Below are positions 33,243-42,417 of a stretch of 64,000 nucleotides of DNA, piece after piece. How positions within the stretch are numbered: the stretch's first letter is position 1; every line of letters begins with the position of its first letter. Source of the DNA: Lachnospiraceae bacterium (GTDB lineage Bacteria; Bacillota; Clostridia; Lachnospirales; Lachnospiraceae); assembly GCA_021202075.1 (NCBI GenBank), contig JAJQDT010000128.1, forward strand, positions 1 through 64,000, read 5' to 3'. A program made the translations under genes and the position numbers. The notes beneath the pieces are model-generated. The model had not been told where the DNA came from. It did not search any database and worked only from the letters and a program-made list of their open reading frames with translations.

Positions 33243-33282
33243 ATAGCACAAATAATAGAACAGAAAAAAGGATGACTTTGAG

Positions 33283-34788
33283 ATGAATGTAATGTATAAC
33301 AGTACAAGAAATGCCGGTCTTCGTGTGACGGCATCACAGGCGATTTTGAAAGGACTGGCGGAGGATGGCGGTCTGTTTGTGCCGGAACGAATCCCGCAGA
33401 TGGACGTCTCTTTGGAGACTCTTGCCGGGATGTCATATCAGGAGACGGCCTATGCGGTAATGAAACAGTTTCTTACGGACTATACGGAGGAGGAGCTGAA
33501 GGAATGTATCAGCAGAGCCTATGATGAAAAATTTGATACCGGAGAGATCGCTCCGCTGCACGAGGCGGGAGGCGCTTATTATCTGGAACTGTTCCATGGC
33601 GCGACGATCGCCTTTAAGGACATGGCGCTGTCGATCCTTCCGCATCTGATGACGACGGCGGCGCGGAAGAATCAGGAGCAGCATGAGATTGTGATTCTGA
33701 CCGCGACCTCCGGGGACACGGGAAAAGCGGCGCTTGCCGGGTTCGCGGACGTTCCGGGGACAAGGATCATTGTTTTTTACCCGAAGAATGGGGTCAGCCC
33801 GGTACAGGAAAAACAGATGGTGACACAGAAGGGCGCGAACACCTGTGTGATTGGCATTCATGGGAATTTTGATGACGCGCAGACCGGTGTAAAGAAGCTG
33901 TTTTCTGACAGGGAGCTGGAGGCGGAGCTGCGTAAAGAAGGCTTTTGCTTTTCTTCGGCAAACTCCATCAACATTGGCCGGCTGGTACCGCAGATTGTAT
34001 ATTATGTGTATGCATACGGCCGCCTGCTGAATAAGGGAGTGATCGCCGCCGGGGAGCCGATGAATGTGGTCGTTCCGACCGGAAATTTCGGCAATATCCT
34101 GGCTGCGTTCTATGCGAAGCAGATGGGGCTTCCGATTGGAAGGCTGATCTGCGCTTCGAATGAAAATAAAGTCCTGTATGACTTTTTCCGGACAGGCATC
34201 TACGACCGGAACCGGGAGTTCGTCCTGACTTCATCCCCGTCCATGGATATCCTGATTTCCAGCAATCTGGAGCGCCTGATCTATCACGCGGCCGGAAAGG
34301 ATGCGAATAAAAACGCCGCACTGATGCGTGAACTGACCGGGAAGGGACGCTATCAGGTGACTGAGGAAATGCGGGATGCGATGCGTGATTTCTCCGGCGG
34401 ATATGCGACGGAGGAGCAGACTTTTGCGGAGATCCGGCGCGTCTATGGGCAGTATGGATACGTCCTTGACACGCACACGGCGGTAGCTTCGAGTGTGTAC
34501 CACACCTCCTTTGCGCAGGAATGCGGGGACATACCGGCGGTGATCGCGTCTACAGCGAGCCCGTATAAGTTTGCCCGCAGCGTGATGGCGGCGATTGATG
34601 GGGCAGCGGACGATAAGGATGATTTTGCCCTGATTGAGGATCTGCACCGGATCGCGGGCACACAGATTCCACGTGCGATTGAGGAGATTCGCACAGCTCC
34701 GGTGCTGCACGATACGGTGATAGAAAAAGATGAGATGAAAGCCGCGGTAAAACGGTTTCTGCTTTCAGAAAGGGGAACGGCACTATGA
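33283..34788 (+). CDS. thrC: Threonine synthase
   Basis: PLP enzyme that converts O-phosphohomoserine to threonine. The 501-residue protein matches the long bacterial type: starts MNVMYNSTRNAGLRVTASQAIL, Schiff-base lysine in ATIAFKDMALSIL, phosphate-binding ATSGDTGKAAL and later SANSINIGRLVPQIVYYVYAYG. Normal length. ATG 33283 follows AAAAAAGGATG. The next gene overlaps its stop by ATGA, so they are translationally coupled. The preceding RNA-like structure may regulate it. Confidence 0.96.
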   Translation: MNVMYNSTRNAGLRVTASQAILKGLAEDGGLFVPERIPQMDVSLETLAGMSYQETAYAVMKQFLTDYTEEELKECISRAYDEKFDTGEIAPLHEAGGAYYLELFHGATIAFKDMALSILPHLMTTAARKNQEQHEIVILTATSGDTGKAALAGFADVPGTRIIVFYPKNGVSPVQEKQMVTQKGANTCVIGIHGNFDDAQTGVKKLFSDRELEAELRKEGFCFSSANSINIGRLVPQIVYYVYAYGRLLNKGVIAAGEPMNVVVPTGNFGNILAAFYAKQMGLPIGRLICASNENKVLYDFFRTGIYDRNREFVLTSSPSMDILISSNLERLIYHAAGKDANKNAALMRELTGKGRYQVTEEMRDAMRDFSGGYATEEQTFAEIRRVYGQYGYVLDTHTAVASSVYHTSFAQECGDIPAVIASTASPYKFARSVMAAIDGAADDKDDFALIEDLHRIAGTQIPRAIEEIRTAPVLHDTVIEKDEMKAAVKRFLLSERGTAL

Positions 34789-35138
34789 CAGACAATTCTT
34801 TTTATATTCTGATTGATGTCTTCGTGGCAGGATGCGGGATTTACGTGATTGCCCAGTACCTGTTTATGGTAAAGACAAGGAGTCTGCGGCAGAATATGAT
34901 GCTCCCGAAAGAGCTTTCCGTTGAAAAATGTAAAGATGTGGAAGGCTATATAAAGGCGATCGGCACAAAGCTGCTTCTGTTCGGGATCGCGGCGACCGTC
35001 TGCGGCTGTATCAGTCTTGTGCAGGATTTTGCAGGATTTTATAATATTTACGTTTCGATGGGCGCGATGGTTGTGTTCATTGTTTTGTGCATCTGGTACG
35101 GCCGCGAATCGAAAAAGGCGATTGATAAGTTCTGGTGA
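34785..35138 (+). CDS. Small two- to three-helix membrane protein, unknown function
   Basis: 117 residues starting at an ATG that overlaps the thrC stop (ATGA). Three hydrophobic segments: FYILIDVFVAGCGIYVIAQYLFM, LLLFGIAATVCGCISLV and YVSMGAMVVFIVLCIWYG, with a basic loop between the first two. I do not recognise the family. Coupled translation with thrC is the only clue; there is no predicted function. The gene looks real because of the overlap, its coding-like third positions and its ordinary composition. Confidence 0.65.
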   Translation: MTDNSFYILIDVFVAGCGIYVIAQYLFMVKTRSLRQNMMLPKELSVEKCKDVEGYIKAIGTKLLLFGIAATVCGCISLVQDFAGFYNIYVSMGAMVVFIVLCIWYGRESKKAIDKFW

Positions 35139-35163
35139 TCGTGGATGGGGGAGAAGAGCGTTC

Positions 35164-35283
35164 CCCCTATCCGATTGGACTGCGATTCGCGTATCAGACG
35201 GTGTAAGACGTTTTCACTTGCGGGCAGGATGGTCGGCTGGGGAGTCGGAACCCTCCCTGCGCATACAATAAGGGGAATCGGAG
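35164..35283. repeat. Hairpin element with CCCCTATCCGATT and AATCGG edges
   Basis: It begins CCCCTATCCGATTGGACTGCGATTCGCG, includes GGTGTAAGACG and a GCGGGCAGG..CCTCCCTGCG hairpin, and ends AAGGGGAATCGG. Edges are nearly inverted repeats. A related edge (CCCCTATCCGATTATT) is at 30345 and another element at 55547. Confidence 0.55.
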
Positions 35284-35290
35284 GGTAATT

Positions 35291-36052
35291 ATGAAGAAAC
35301 GAAATGACAGAGTGTCTAATTTTTTGCGGTTCTTTTTTCTGGGACTGGCAATCGCGCTGCTGGTTTTGCTGGCAGTGATTCTGGTGAGCGTTTATCGAAG
35401 CTCACAAAGAGAGATTGCGGATGACAATCTTGTGATTGTAGATGATACGGAAGCCATCACGGAGATGCTGACAGAGACGGAAACGGATACGGAGACAGAA
35501 ACAGAGTCAGAGACAGAAACAGAATCGAAGGCGGAGGCCGAAACGGAAGGGGAAACCGGGGAGATTTTGCAGACGGAGCAGGAATCCGAAACGGATGCCC
35601 AGGCGGTGACCGGAACGGCTGTGCAGAGCAGCCAGGAGGAGACGGATGAGACAGATTCCTCTGCCACTGCATCGAGCGCGCAGACAACAGAGGCGTCGGA
35701 TACGCAGACCCAGTCAGATACCGGCGATGCGGATGCGCAGGCGCAGGCGGTGGATGGAAGTATCATCGTGATTGAAGACGTGACATCGGATGACACAACG
35801 ACGGATTCTTCTGCTACAGAGGCTGCGGAAGAGACGACTGCTGCCGTGGAATCGACCGGCGTGTATTCGACGCTGAATGCAGACTGCAACTTTCGCAGTG
35901 AGGCGGGCTATGAGGATGAATACGGCAATGACACCACGATTGGCGTTTATTCCGCCGGCACGATGGTGGAGGTTCTTGAGACGCCGGGCGGCTGGACAAA
36001 GGTGAAGATTGACGGCGTGATCGGGTATGTCGGCGCGCAGTTCGTAGAGTGA
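35291..36052 (+). CDS. Membrane-anchored protein with acidic repeat region and C-terminal SH3 domain
   Basis: 253 residues. A basic start and one membrane helix (FLGLAIALLVLLAVILVSVY) are followed by an unusually acidic, low-complexity stalk made of TETE/SETE blocks (residues about 55-90) and more Thr/Ser/Asp/Gln-rich sequence. A C-terminal SH3-like module (CNFRSEAGYEDEYGNDTTIGVYSAGTMVEVLET-GGWTKVKIDGVIGYV, residues about 205-250) ends the protein. Bacterial SH3 domains often bind peptidoglycan. So this is probably a wall-sensing or scaffolding protein, but the target is unknown. The ABC-F gene follows within 8 nt. Confidence 0.75.
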   Translation: MKKRNDRVSNFLRFFFLGLAIALLVLLAVILVSVYRSSQREIADDNLVIVDDTEAITEMLTETETDTETETESETETESKAEAETEGETGEILQTEQESETDAQAVTGTAVQSSQEETDETDSSATASSAQTTEASDTQTQSDTGDADAQAQAVDGSIIVIEDVTSDDTTTDSSATEAAEETTAAVESTGVYSTLNADCNFRSEAGYEDEYGNDTTIGVYSAGTMVEVLETPGGWTKVKIDGVIGYVGAQFVE

Positions 36053-36059
36053 GGGTGTG

Positions 36060-38075
36060 ATGATTCTTTCCTGTCAGAATATTACGAAAGCGTTTGGTAC
36101 AGAGGTGATTGTCTCGGAGGCGTCGTTTCATCTGGAGGAGCGGGAAAAAGCCGCGCTTGTCGGGATAAACGGCGCCGGGAAGACGACGATTCTGCGAATG
36201 ATTACGGGCGAACTGGAGCCAGATGACGGTGTGATTTCCATTGCGAAGGGGAAAACCATCGGGTATTTGAAACAGCACCAGGATGTGAACAGCGAGGCAT
36301 CCATTTATTCAGAGCTGCTTGAAGTGAAACGGGATCTGCTTCAGATGGAGCAGAATCTGCGTCAAATGGAAGAGCAGATGAAGCTGCTGGCGGTGCAGAA
36401 GGATGGGGCCTGGCTCCGTGACCGGCAAGGTCAGGGGCATGGTCAGGCGGCGGTATACGAGGGCCAAAATCAATCGGCCAAAAGCGAATACGAAGCGCTC
36501 ATGGATCGCTACAATCGCGTCCTGACTGAATTTGAAAATCGAAATGGCTATGCAATCAGAAGCGAAGTGACCGGTGTACTGAAGGGACTGGGCTTTACGG
36601 AGGAGGAGTTTGACAAGCCGGTCTGTACGCTCTCCGGCGGACAGAAAACGCGTGTGGCGCTCGGCAGGCTACTTTTGACGGAGCCGGACATCCTGCTTCT
36701 GGACGAGCCGACGAACCACCTGGATCTGAATTCCATCGCTTGGCTGGAAAACTATCTGCTGAATTATGACAAGGCCGTGCTGATTGTCGCGCACGACCGC
36801 TATTTTCTGAACCGTGTCGTCACGAAAATCGTTGAGCTTGACAACACGCATGTGATGAGCTTCTCCGGAAATTACAGCGACTATGCGCAGAAAAAGGCGC
36901 AGCTGCGGGAGATTCAGTGGAAGGCATATCTGAACCAGCAGCAGGAAATCAAACATCAGGAAGCAGTGATTACGAAGCTGAAATCCTTTAACCGGGAAAA
37001 ATCCATAAAAAGGGCGGAGAGCCGGGAAAAAATGCTTGGGAAAATGGAGGTGCTCGAGAAGCCATATGAGGTCAGCGCGGATATGCATCTGCGGTTTTCC
37101 CCCCAGATCACCAGCGGCAATGACGTCCTGCAGGTGCGGCGCCTCGCCAAAGCCTGGCCGGGCAATCCCCTGTTTTCCGGTCTCGATTTTGACATTCGAA
37201 GAGGGGAGCGCGTCGCCATCATTGGCGATAATGGTACCGGCAAGACGACGATTTTAAAGATTATCAATGAGCTGGAACCGGCGGATGACGGTGAGGTGAC
37301 GACCGGAAGCCGTGTCCGGATCGGCTATTATGATCAGGAGCACCAGCAGCTGCACATGGAAAAGTCGCTGTTTGATGAGATTTCGGATGTCTATCCGGAC
37401 ATGACGGAGACGGAAATCCGCGGGGTGCTTGCATCGTTTCTGTTTACCGGAGATGATGTGTTTAAGCGTGTCAGCGAGTTGAGCGGCGGGGAACGCGGAC
37501 GCCTGGCCCTTGCGAGGCTGATGCTCTCAAGGGCGAACTTTCTGATTCTGGATGAGCCGACGAATCATCTCGATATCACATCGAAGGAGATTCTTGAGGA
37601 GGCATTGCGCAACTATTCCGGCACGGTTCTTTATGTGTCTCATGACCGTTATTTTATTAATCAGACAGCCACACGGATTCTGGAACTGAAAAACGGGAGC
37701 CTGATTAATTATATCGGGAATTATGATTATTATCTGGAAAAAGTGGAAGAGCTTACCAGGATTTACGGGAATGCAGCTGCGGCTGAAGCTGCGGTGAATG
37801 TTTCCGCATCAAAGGAGGATCGGGCGCGTCGCAAGGAGGAACAGACGCGGAAAAAGCGGCTGCAGAATGAACTGAAAAAGACGGAGGAGCGCATCTCTGA
37901 ACTCGAAGAGCGGGACCGCGAGATCGACGGGCTGCTTTTGAAGGAGGAGGTCTTCTTGGATGTGGAACGATGCACAGAGCTGACAATTGAGAAGGCAGCT
38001 GTGGCGGAAGAACTGGAACAGCTGTACGCCCGATGGGAGGAGCTCTCCGAGCTGCAGGAAGATTCCGCTTCGTAA
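36060..38075 (+). CDS. ABC-F family ATPase (YdiF-type)
   Basis: A translation-associated ABC-F protein of about 670 residues with two nucleotide-binding domains and no membrane part. The first has GINGAGKTT, LSGGQKTR and LLLLDEPTNHLD; the second has GDNGTGKTT, LSGGERGR and LILDEPTNHLD. The inter-domain linker holds a Gln-rich, basic helical stretch. The C-terminal part is a coiled coil (LKKTEERISELEERDREID). ABC-F proteins act at the ribosomal E site and can protect against antibiotics or resolve stalled ribosomes; resistance cannot be claimed here. Like Bacillus ydiF it lies next to rex. Start ATG 36060 is used; a GTG is one codon earlier. Confidence 0.92.
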   Translation: MILSCQNITKAFGTEVIVSEASFHLEEREKAALVGINGAGKTTILRMITGELEPDDGVISIAKGKTIGYLKQHQDVNSEASIYSELLEVKRDLLQMEQNLRQMEEQMKLLAVQKDGAWLRDRQGQGHGQAAVYEGQNQSAKSEYEALMDRYNRVLTEFENRNGYAIRSEVTGVLKGLGFTEEEFDKPVCTLSGGQKTRVALGRLLLTEPDILLLDEPTNHLDLNSIAWLENYLLNYDKAVLIVAHDRYFLNRVVTKIVELDNTHVMSFSGNYSDYAQKKAQLREIQWKAYLNQQQEIKHQEAVITKLKSFNREKSIKRAESREKMLGKMEVLEKPYEVSADMHLRFSPQITSGNDVLQVRRLAKAWPGNPLFSGLDFDIRRGERVAIIGDNGTGKTTILKIINELEPADDGEVTTGSRVRIGYYDQEHQQLHMEKSLFDEISDVYPDMTETEIRGVLASFLFTGDDVFKRVSELSGGERGRLALARLMLSRANFLILDEPTNHLDITSKEILEEALRNYSGTVLYVSHDRYFINQTATRILELKNGSLINYIGNYDYYLEKVEELTRIYGNAAAAEAAVNVSASKEDRARRKEEQTRKKRLQNELKKTEERISELEERDREIDGLLLKEEVFLDVERCTELTIEKAAVAEELEQLYARWEELSELQEDSAS

Positions 38076-38229
38076 GGCGGGGGCACATTGACTGGTTCAT
38101 ACTTACTTTTATGAAAAAATACAGAAAGGATTCCTGCCCGGCATTGGCCGGGGCTCGTGCAGTGTATGAGAACAGGGAATTTTTTTAACGATTATATCAT
38201 CAGAAACAGAAGAAAGAAGAGGGACAAAG

Positions 38230-38862
38230 GTGTCTGATCATGAAATTTCAAAAGCGGTGGTGAAGAGGCTGCCGCGTTATTACCGGTATCTTGGGGATTT
38301 GATGAACGCAAAGGTCGAGCGGATTTCCTCGAACGAGCTCAGTGACCTGATGAATGTGACGGCCTCCCAGATCCGGCAGGACCTGAACAATTTTGGCGGA
38401 TTCGGGCAGCAGGGGTATGGTTATAATGTGAGATATCTTTATAACGAGATCGGAAAGATTTTAGGCCTGGATAAAACCTATGCAATGATCATTGTGGGAG
38501 GCGGGCATCTGGGGCAGGCGATTGCCAATTATGTAAAATTTGAAAAGCGGGGCTTTTCTATCAAAGGCATTTTCGACATCAATCCGGAGCTGAACGGGAA
38601 GCTGGTCCGTGGGATTCCGATCCGCATGACTGATGAGATGCCCGGGTTCCTGAAAGAGAACGAGATCCAGATTGCCGCGCTTACGCTCCCTAAAACCGGT
38701 GCGGAAATGGTGGTGCCGGTTCTGGTGGAGAATGGTGTAAAAGCCATCTGGAATTTCGCTCACACGGACCTGCATGTCCCGGACGACGTCGTTGTAGAAA
38801 ATGTTCACTTGTCTGAGAGCCTGATGCAGCTTTCTTATGATCTGAATCACAGGAAGGTATAA
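38230..38862 (+). CDS. rex: Redox-sensing transcriptional repressor Rex
   Basis: NADH/NAD+ sensing repressor of fermentation and respiration genes. The 210-residue protein has the N-terminal winged helix (VVKRLPRYYRYLGDLMN...SSNELSDLMNVTASQIRQDLNNFGGFGQQGYGYNV). The Rossmann domain follows, with the glycine-rich GGGHLGQAI (about 88-96), then SIKGIFDINPELNGK, and it ends in a domain-swapped C-terminal helix (LSESLMQLSYDLNH). Start GTG behind AAAG. No Rex box was recognised in the window. In Bacillus it is next to ydiF, as here. Dispersed repeat follows. Confidence 0.96.
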   Translation: MSDHEISKAVVKRLPRYYRYLGDLMNAKVERISSNELSDLMNVTASQIRQDLNNFGGFGQQGYGYNVRYLYNEIGKILGLDKTYAMIIVGGGHLGQAIANYVKFEKRGFSIKGIFDINPELNGKLVRGIPIRMTDEMPGFLKENEIQIAALTLPKTGAEMVVPVLVENGVKAIWNFAHTDLHVPDDVVVENVHLSESLMQLSYDLNHRKV

Positions 38863-38884
38863 GTTTTTCTGCGCTATGTCATAC

Positions 38885-38965
38885 GGGCTGCGTCGAGGCT
38901 TTTATGGCCTGCGATTCGCGCGTTAGGCGGTGCAAGCTGGGTAAGTTATTTCGCGACAGTTTCTA
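38885..38965 (-). repeat. Dispersed ATAAC/CTCGACGCAGCCCG element, inverted, after rex
   Basis: GGGCTGCGTCGAGGCTTTTA, GCGATTCGCGCGTTAGGCGG, TGCAAGCTGGGTAAGTTATTTCGCGACAG. On the - strand it matches the other full-length copies. Confidence 0.82.
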
Positions 38966-39130
38966 AGTTCATTTTAAACAGATCCTAAGATGTGATTTGG
39001 GCAGTTCGGGTAGTAACCTGGTATGGTATTGCGGCTTGCCCTGTGTTGTGGGGCGTTCCTGGCGCCGGAATGGGCGGGGCGCGGATCCTGCGGCCTGACA
39101 GCAGACCGCAGCATATTTGAGGTGATAGGG

Positions 39131-40777
39131 ATGGAGTATCTGCTGAGTGCGAAACAGATGAAAGACTGCGACACCTATACGATTCACATGCTGGGAATTC
39201 CGTCTATGGTGCTGATGGAGCGGGCAGCGCTTGTGGTCGCGGATGAGATGGAGCGGGCCGGGCTGGATTTATCGCGCGTGCTTGTTGTGTGCGGTTCCGG
39301 GAATAATGGCGGAGACGGGTTCGCGGTGGCGCGGATCCTTGCGGAACGCCAGGGAAGAGACGCGTCTGCCTGCATAAATGCGGAATATCAGAACAGGGTC
39401 ACCCTCGCATTTGTCGGAAAAGAGACATCCATGACAGAAGAGACCGCATGCCAGCGGAAAATCTGCGAAAATTGTGGGATAAAACCATGCACGAATTTTA
39501 TGGAGGGTGAATATACTACTATAGTAGATGCCATGTTTGGCATCGGACTTTCCCGCGCGGTGGAGGGCCGATACGCAGAAATCATAGACTGGATCAACGG
39601 TCGGCGGGCGAGCGTGGTTTCAGTGGACATTCCTTCCGGAATCGGCTCCGATGATGGCCGTGTGTATGGAACGGCAGTGCGCGCAGACCTGACGGTCACC
39701 ATGGCCGGCTGTAAAACCGGGCAGCTGCTGTATCCGGGAGCGGAGTACTGCGGAAGGCTGATCCGACGGGAGATCGGGATTCCGACCGGCGAGACGTCTG
39801 TCTATACATATTCAGATGCTGATTTGTCACGTGTGCCGGTACGCAGGGCGTATTCCCACAAAGGCACATACGGCAAAGTGCTGCTGATCGCCGGCAGCGA
39901 GGGGATGAGCGGCGCGGCGGTACTGGCGGCCCGAAGTGCGTTTCGGAGCGGATGCGGGATGGTGCGTGTCTTTACACCCGAAAGCAACCGGACGATCATT
40001 CAGACCTGCCTGCCGGAGGCGATGGTTACGTCCTGGGAGCCGGGACGGGTGAAAGAGGATGGATTGATGCGCCTGGAGGAGGCTGTCAACTGGTCGGATG
40101 TCATCGGAATCGGTCCGGGGCTTGGCACATCAGAGGAGGCCTGGCTTTTGCTTCGATTTGTAATGGAGCAGGATACGAAGCCGGTGGTTGCAGATGCGGA
40201 TGCGCTGAATCTGCTTGCCGGAAATCGGGACCGCACTCTGCGTGCGGCAATGAAGCTGAACGATGTCCGTCACCTGTCCCCGGAGGAAAGAGTTGAGAGA
40301 GAGAAAGAATATACGAAGATTTTCAGGAACATTCCGGATGGACTGCGCGGAAATATAATCGTGTCCCCGCACATCGGAGAAATGGCGCGGCTGATGAGAA
40401 AAACTTCTTCGGAAATAGCGGAGAATCTGATGGAATCATCGAAAACCTTTGCGAAAGAAGAGAAGGTCATCTGTGTGCTGAAGGATGCAAGGACGGTGGT
40501 CTCGGACGGTTCAGAAATTTACCTGAATACCTCCGGGAATGATGGGATGGCGACCGCCGGGAGCGGGGACGTCCTGACCGGTCTGATCTGCGGACTGTTG
40601 GCACAGGGGATGCCCTGCTTTGACGCGGCAAAGCTTGGCGTGTATCTGCATGGCCGCGCCGGGGATTTCGCATGTGAGAAGCTTGGCGCGAGTGCAATGA
40701 CGGCCGCAGATATCGCAGAGCAAATCGGAGTTGTGATGAAGGCGGCGCATAGCGGAAATTACAGCATAACTGCATAA
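39131..40777 (+). CDS. nnrE-nnrD: Bifunctional NAD(P)H-hydrate epimerase / ADP-dependent dehydratase
   Basis: Repairs damaged (hydrated) NAD(P)H: the N-terminal YjeF/NnrE domain epimerises NAD(P)HX and the C-terminal NnrD domain dehydrates it using ADP. About 548 residues. NnrE part: SAKQMKDCDTYTI, GNNGGDGFAVARIL and SVDIPSGIGSDDG. NnrD part: KGTYGKVLLIAGSEGMSGAAVLAA, GIGPGLG, VADADALNLL, VSPHIGEMARL, and the ATP/ADP-binding TAGSGDVLTGLICGLLAQG near the end. A 30-residue charged stretch (HLSPEERVEREKEYTKIF) sits before VSPHIGE and is longer than usual. ATG 39131 (GAGGTGATAGGG upstream) preferred. Next gene alr. Confidence 0.94.
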   Translation: MEYLLSAKQMKDCDTYTIHMLGIPSMVLMERAALVVADEMERAGLDLSRVLVVCGSGNNGGDGFAVARILAERQGRDASACINAEYQNRVTLAFVGKETSMTEETACQRKICENCGIKPCTNFMEGEYTTIVDAMFGIGLSRAVEGRYAEIIDWINGRRASVVSVDIPSGIGSDDGRVYGTAVRADLTVTMAGCKTGQLLYPGAEYCGRLIRREIGIPTGETSVYTYSDADLSRVPVRRAYSHKGTYGKVLLIAGSEGMSGAAVLAARSAFRSGCGMVRVFTPESNRTIIQTCLPEAMVTSWEPGRVKEDGLMRLEEAVNWSDVIGIGPGLGTSEEAWLLLRFVMEQDTKPVVADADALNLLAGNRDRTLRAAMKLNDVRHLSPEERVEREKEYTKIFRNIPDGLRGNIIVSPHIGEMARLMRKTSSEIAENLMESSKTFAKEEKVICVLKDARTVVSDGSEIYLNTSGNDGMATAGSGDVLTGLICGLLAQGMPCFDAAKLGVYLHGRAGDFACEKLGASAMTAADIAEQIGVVMKAAHSGNYSITA

Positions 40778-41020
40778 TGTAACTCATGTATCGTTGGCAT
40801 ATCATGATACGGAGCAACCCTTTTATGGGGAATTCCCTGATGCGGACGATGACCGGAGATGTTATTACAACCAGATTACAGAATATAGCAATACAGTGGC
40901 AGACAAAGTGCAGGGAACTATATAAAACACAGCAGTGAGACAGAACAACAAGGGTATACTATAGAAGAAACTGCGCAGGATATGTATTTTACAGCATAAG
41001 GACATAAGAAGGAGAGACCA

Positions 41021-42235
41021 ATGAGCAGGCATAATCGGATTACCGCGTACATTCATATGGACGCAATCAGGCATAATTTTCAGGTAATGAAAGGAAATCT
41101 GCTGGAAGGTGTAAAAATGGTGGCCGTCATTAAGACGGATGGATACGGGCATGGAGCGGTGCCGATCGCGCAGATGCTGGAGCCGTACGACTACATCTGG
41201 GGGTATGCGGTAGCCGCAGTTTCAGAGGCTAGGCAGCTGCGGGAGGCAGGGCTTTTTAAACCGATTCTTGTGCTTGGTTATACGTTTTCCGAGGACTATG
41301 TGTGGATGGCGGAGAACGGTGTGCGCCCGACCATATTTACGGCGGAAATGGCCCGCCAGTTTGCAGAGGCTGCCGAAACCGCTTCCGCGCAGGTTCCGGC
41401 AGCAGACGCATCGGCGTGTACTTCTTTTTGTACACATGATGGAAAGGAGTCAAAGTATTCTGCAGATGAGTGCAGGCACTTCCCGGTACATCTTGCGGTC
41501 GACACAGGGATGTCGCGCATCGGCGTGGCGGACACCCCGGAAGGCCTGAATACAGCACTGGAAATTGCTCATACGAAAACATTGACCTTGGAAGGCGTTT
41601 TTACCCATTTTGCGCGGGCGGATGAGACGGATAAAAGCGCGGCGCTTGATCAGATGACCCGGTTTGCCGCATTTTGTGACCGGCTGGAGGAAAATGGGGT
41701 GCACGGATTTTTGCGCCACTGTTCCAACAGCGCCGGGATTCTGGAACTGCCGGAGGCGAATATGGATATGGTTCGAGCGGGAATCACCGTATATGGCATC
41801 TATCCGTCGGAGGAGATGGACCGGGAGAAAAACCGGCTGCACCCGGTGATGGAGCTCAAGTCTCATGTCGTATATGTCAAAACGATTCCTGCCGGCACGC
41901 CGGTCAGCTATGGCGGTACCTTTGTGACGGAACATGAGACGGAGGTTGCGACCATCCCGGTCGGCTACGGCGACGGCTACCCGCGCAGCCTCAGCAATAA
42001 GGGAAGCGTTCTGATTCACGGAAAACGTGCGCGCATCCTTGGCCGTGTCTGTATGGATCAGTTTATGGTGGATGTGACTGGGATGGGGGTGCAGGTGCTC
42101 GATGAGGTTACCCTGATGGGAAAGGACGGGGATGATGAAATCACCGTAGATGAGCTTGGAGCACTTTCTGGCCGATTCCCTTATGAATTCGTATGTGACG
42201 TCGGGAAGCGTGTGCCGCGTGTGTACTGTGAATAG
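41021..42235 (+). CDS. alr: Alanine racemase
   Basis: PLP enzyme that makes D-alanine for peptidoglycan. 404 residues. The catalytic lysine is in AVIKTDGYGHGAVP near residue 39; a second base, Tyr, lies in VSYGGTFVTEHE; VCMDQFMVDVT is also conserved. It is 20-30 residues longer than typical because of an insertion rich in Ser/Cys/Asp (DASACTSFCTHDGKESKYSAD, about 128-148) before FPVHLAVDTGMSRIG. ATG 41021 has AAGGAGAGAC upstream. The nnr-alr-mazF order resembles Bacillus, except the antitoxin gene is missing. Confidence 0.95.
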   Translation: MSRHNRITAYIHMDAIRHNFQVMKGNLLEGVKMVAVIKTDGYGHGAVPIAQMLEPYDYIWGYAVAAVSEARQLREAGLFKPILVLGYTFSEDYVWMAENGVRPTIFTAEMARQFAEAAETASAQVPAADASACTSFCTHDGKESKYSADECRHFPVHLAVDTGMSRIGVADTPEGLNTALEIAHTKTLTLEGVFTHFARADETDKSAALDQMTRFAAFCDRLEENGVHGFLRHCSNSAGILELPEANMDMVRAGITVYGIYPSEEMDREKNRLHPVMELKSHVVYVKTIPAGTPVSYGGTFVTEHETEVATIPVGYGDGYPRSLSNKGSVLIHGKRARILGRVCMDQFMVDVTGMGVQVLDEVTLMGKDGDDEITVDELGALSGRFPYEFVCDVGKRVPRVYCE

Positions 42236-42327
42236 CCTGTATTACAATTTCATGTGCATACGGTTTACCTGCTTTACCGATAATACGATGCGAAATCCCC
42301 GGCGCTGATCGTTTTATGAAATTCACG
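42236..42327 (+). repeat. Degenerate copy of the AGCCCGTAT cruciform element
   Basis: CCTGTATTACAATTTCATGTGC and TTTACCTGCTTTACCGATAATACGATGC, ending CGTTTTATGAAATTC. Diverged from the copy at 7617. It fills most of the gap in which the antitoxin gene would be expected. Confidence 0.5.
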
Positions 42328-42417
42328 GATCAGATCTGTATATACAAAAGAATTTTGGAAATACTGATATCAGAACCCGGTAACCAAAATCTTTTTGTAT
42401 AATAGGAGTGTGATCAT

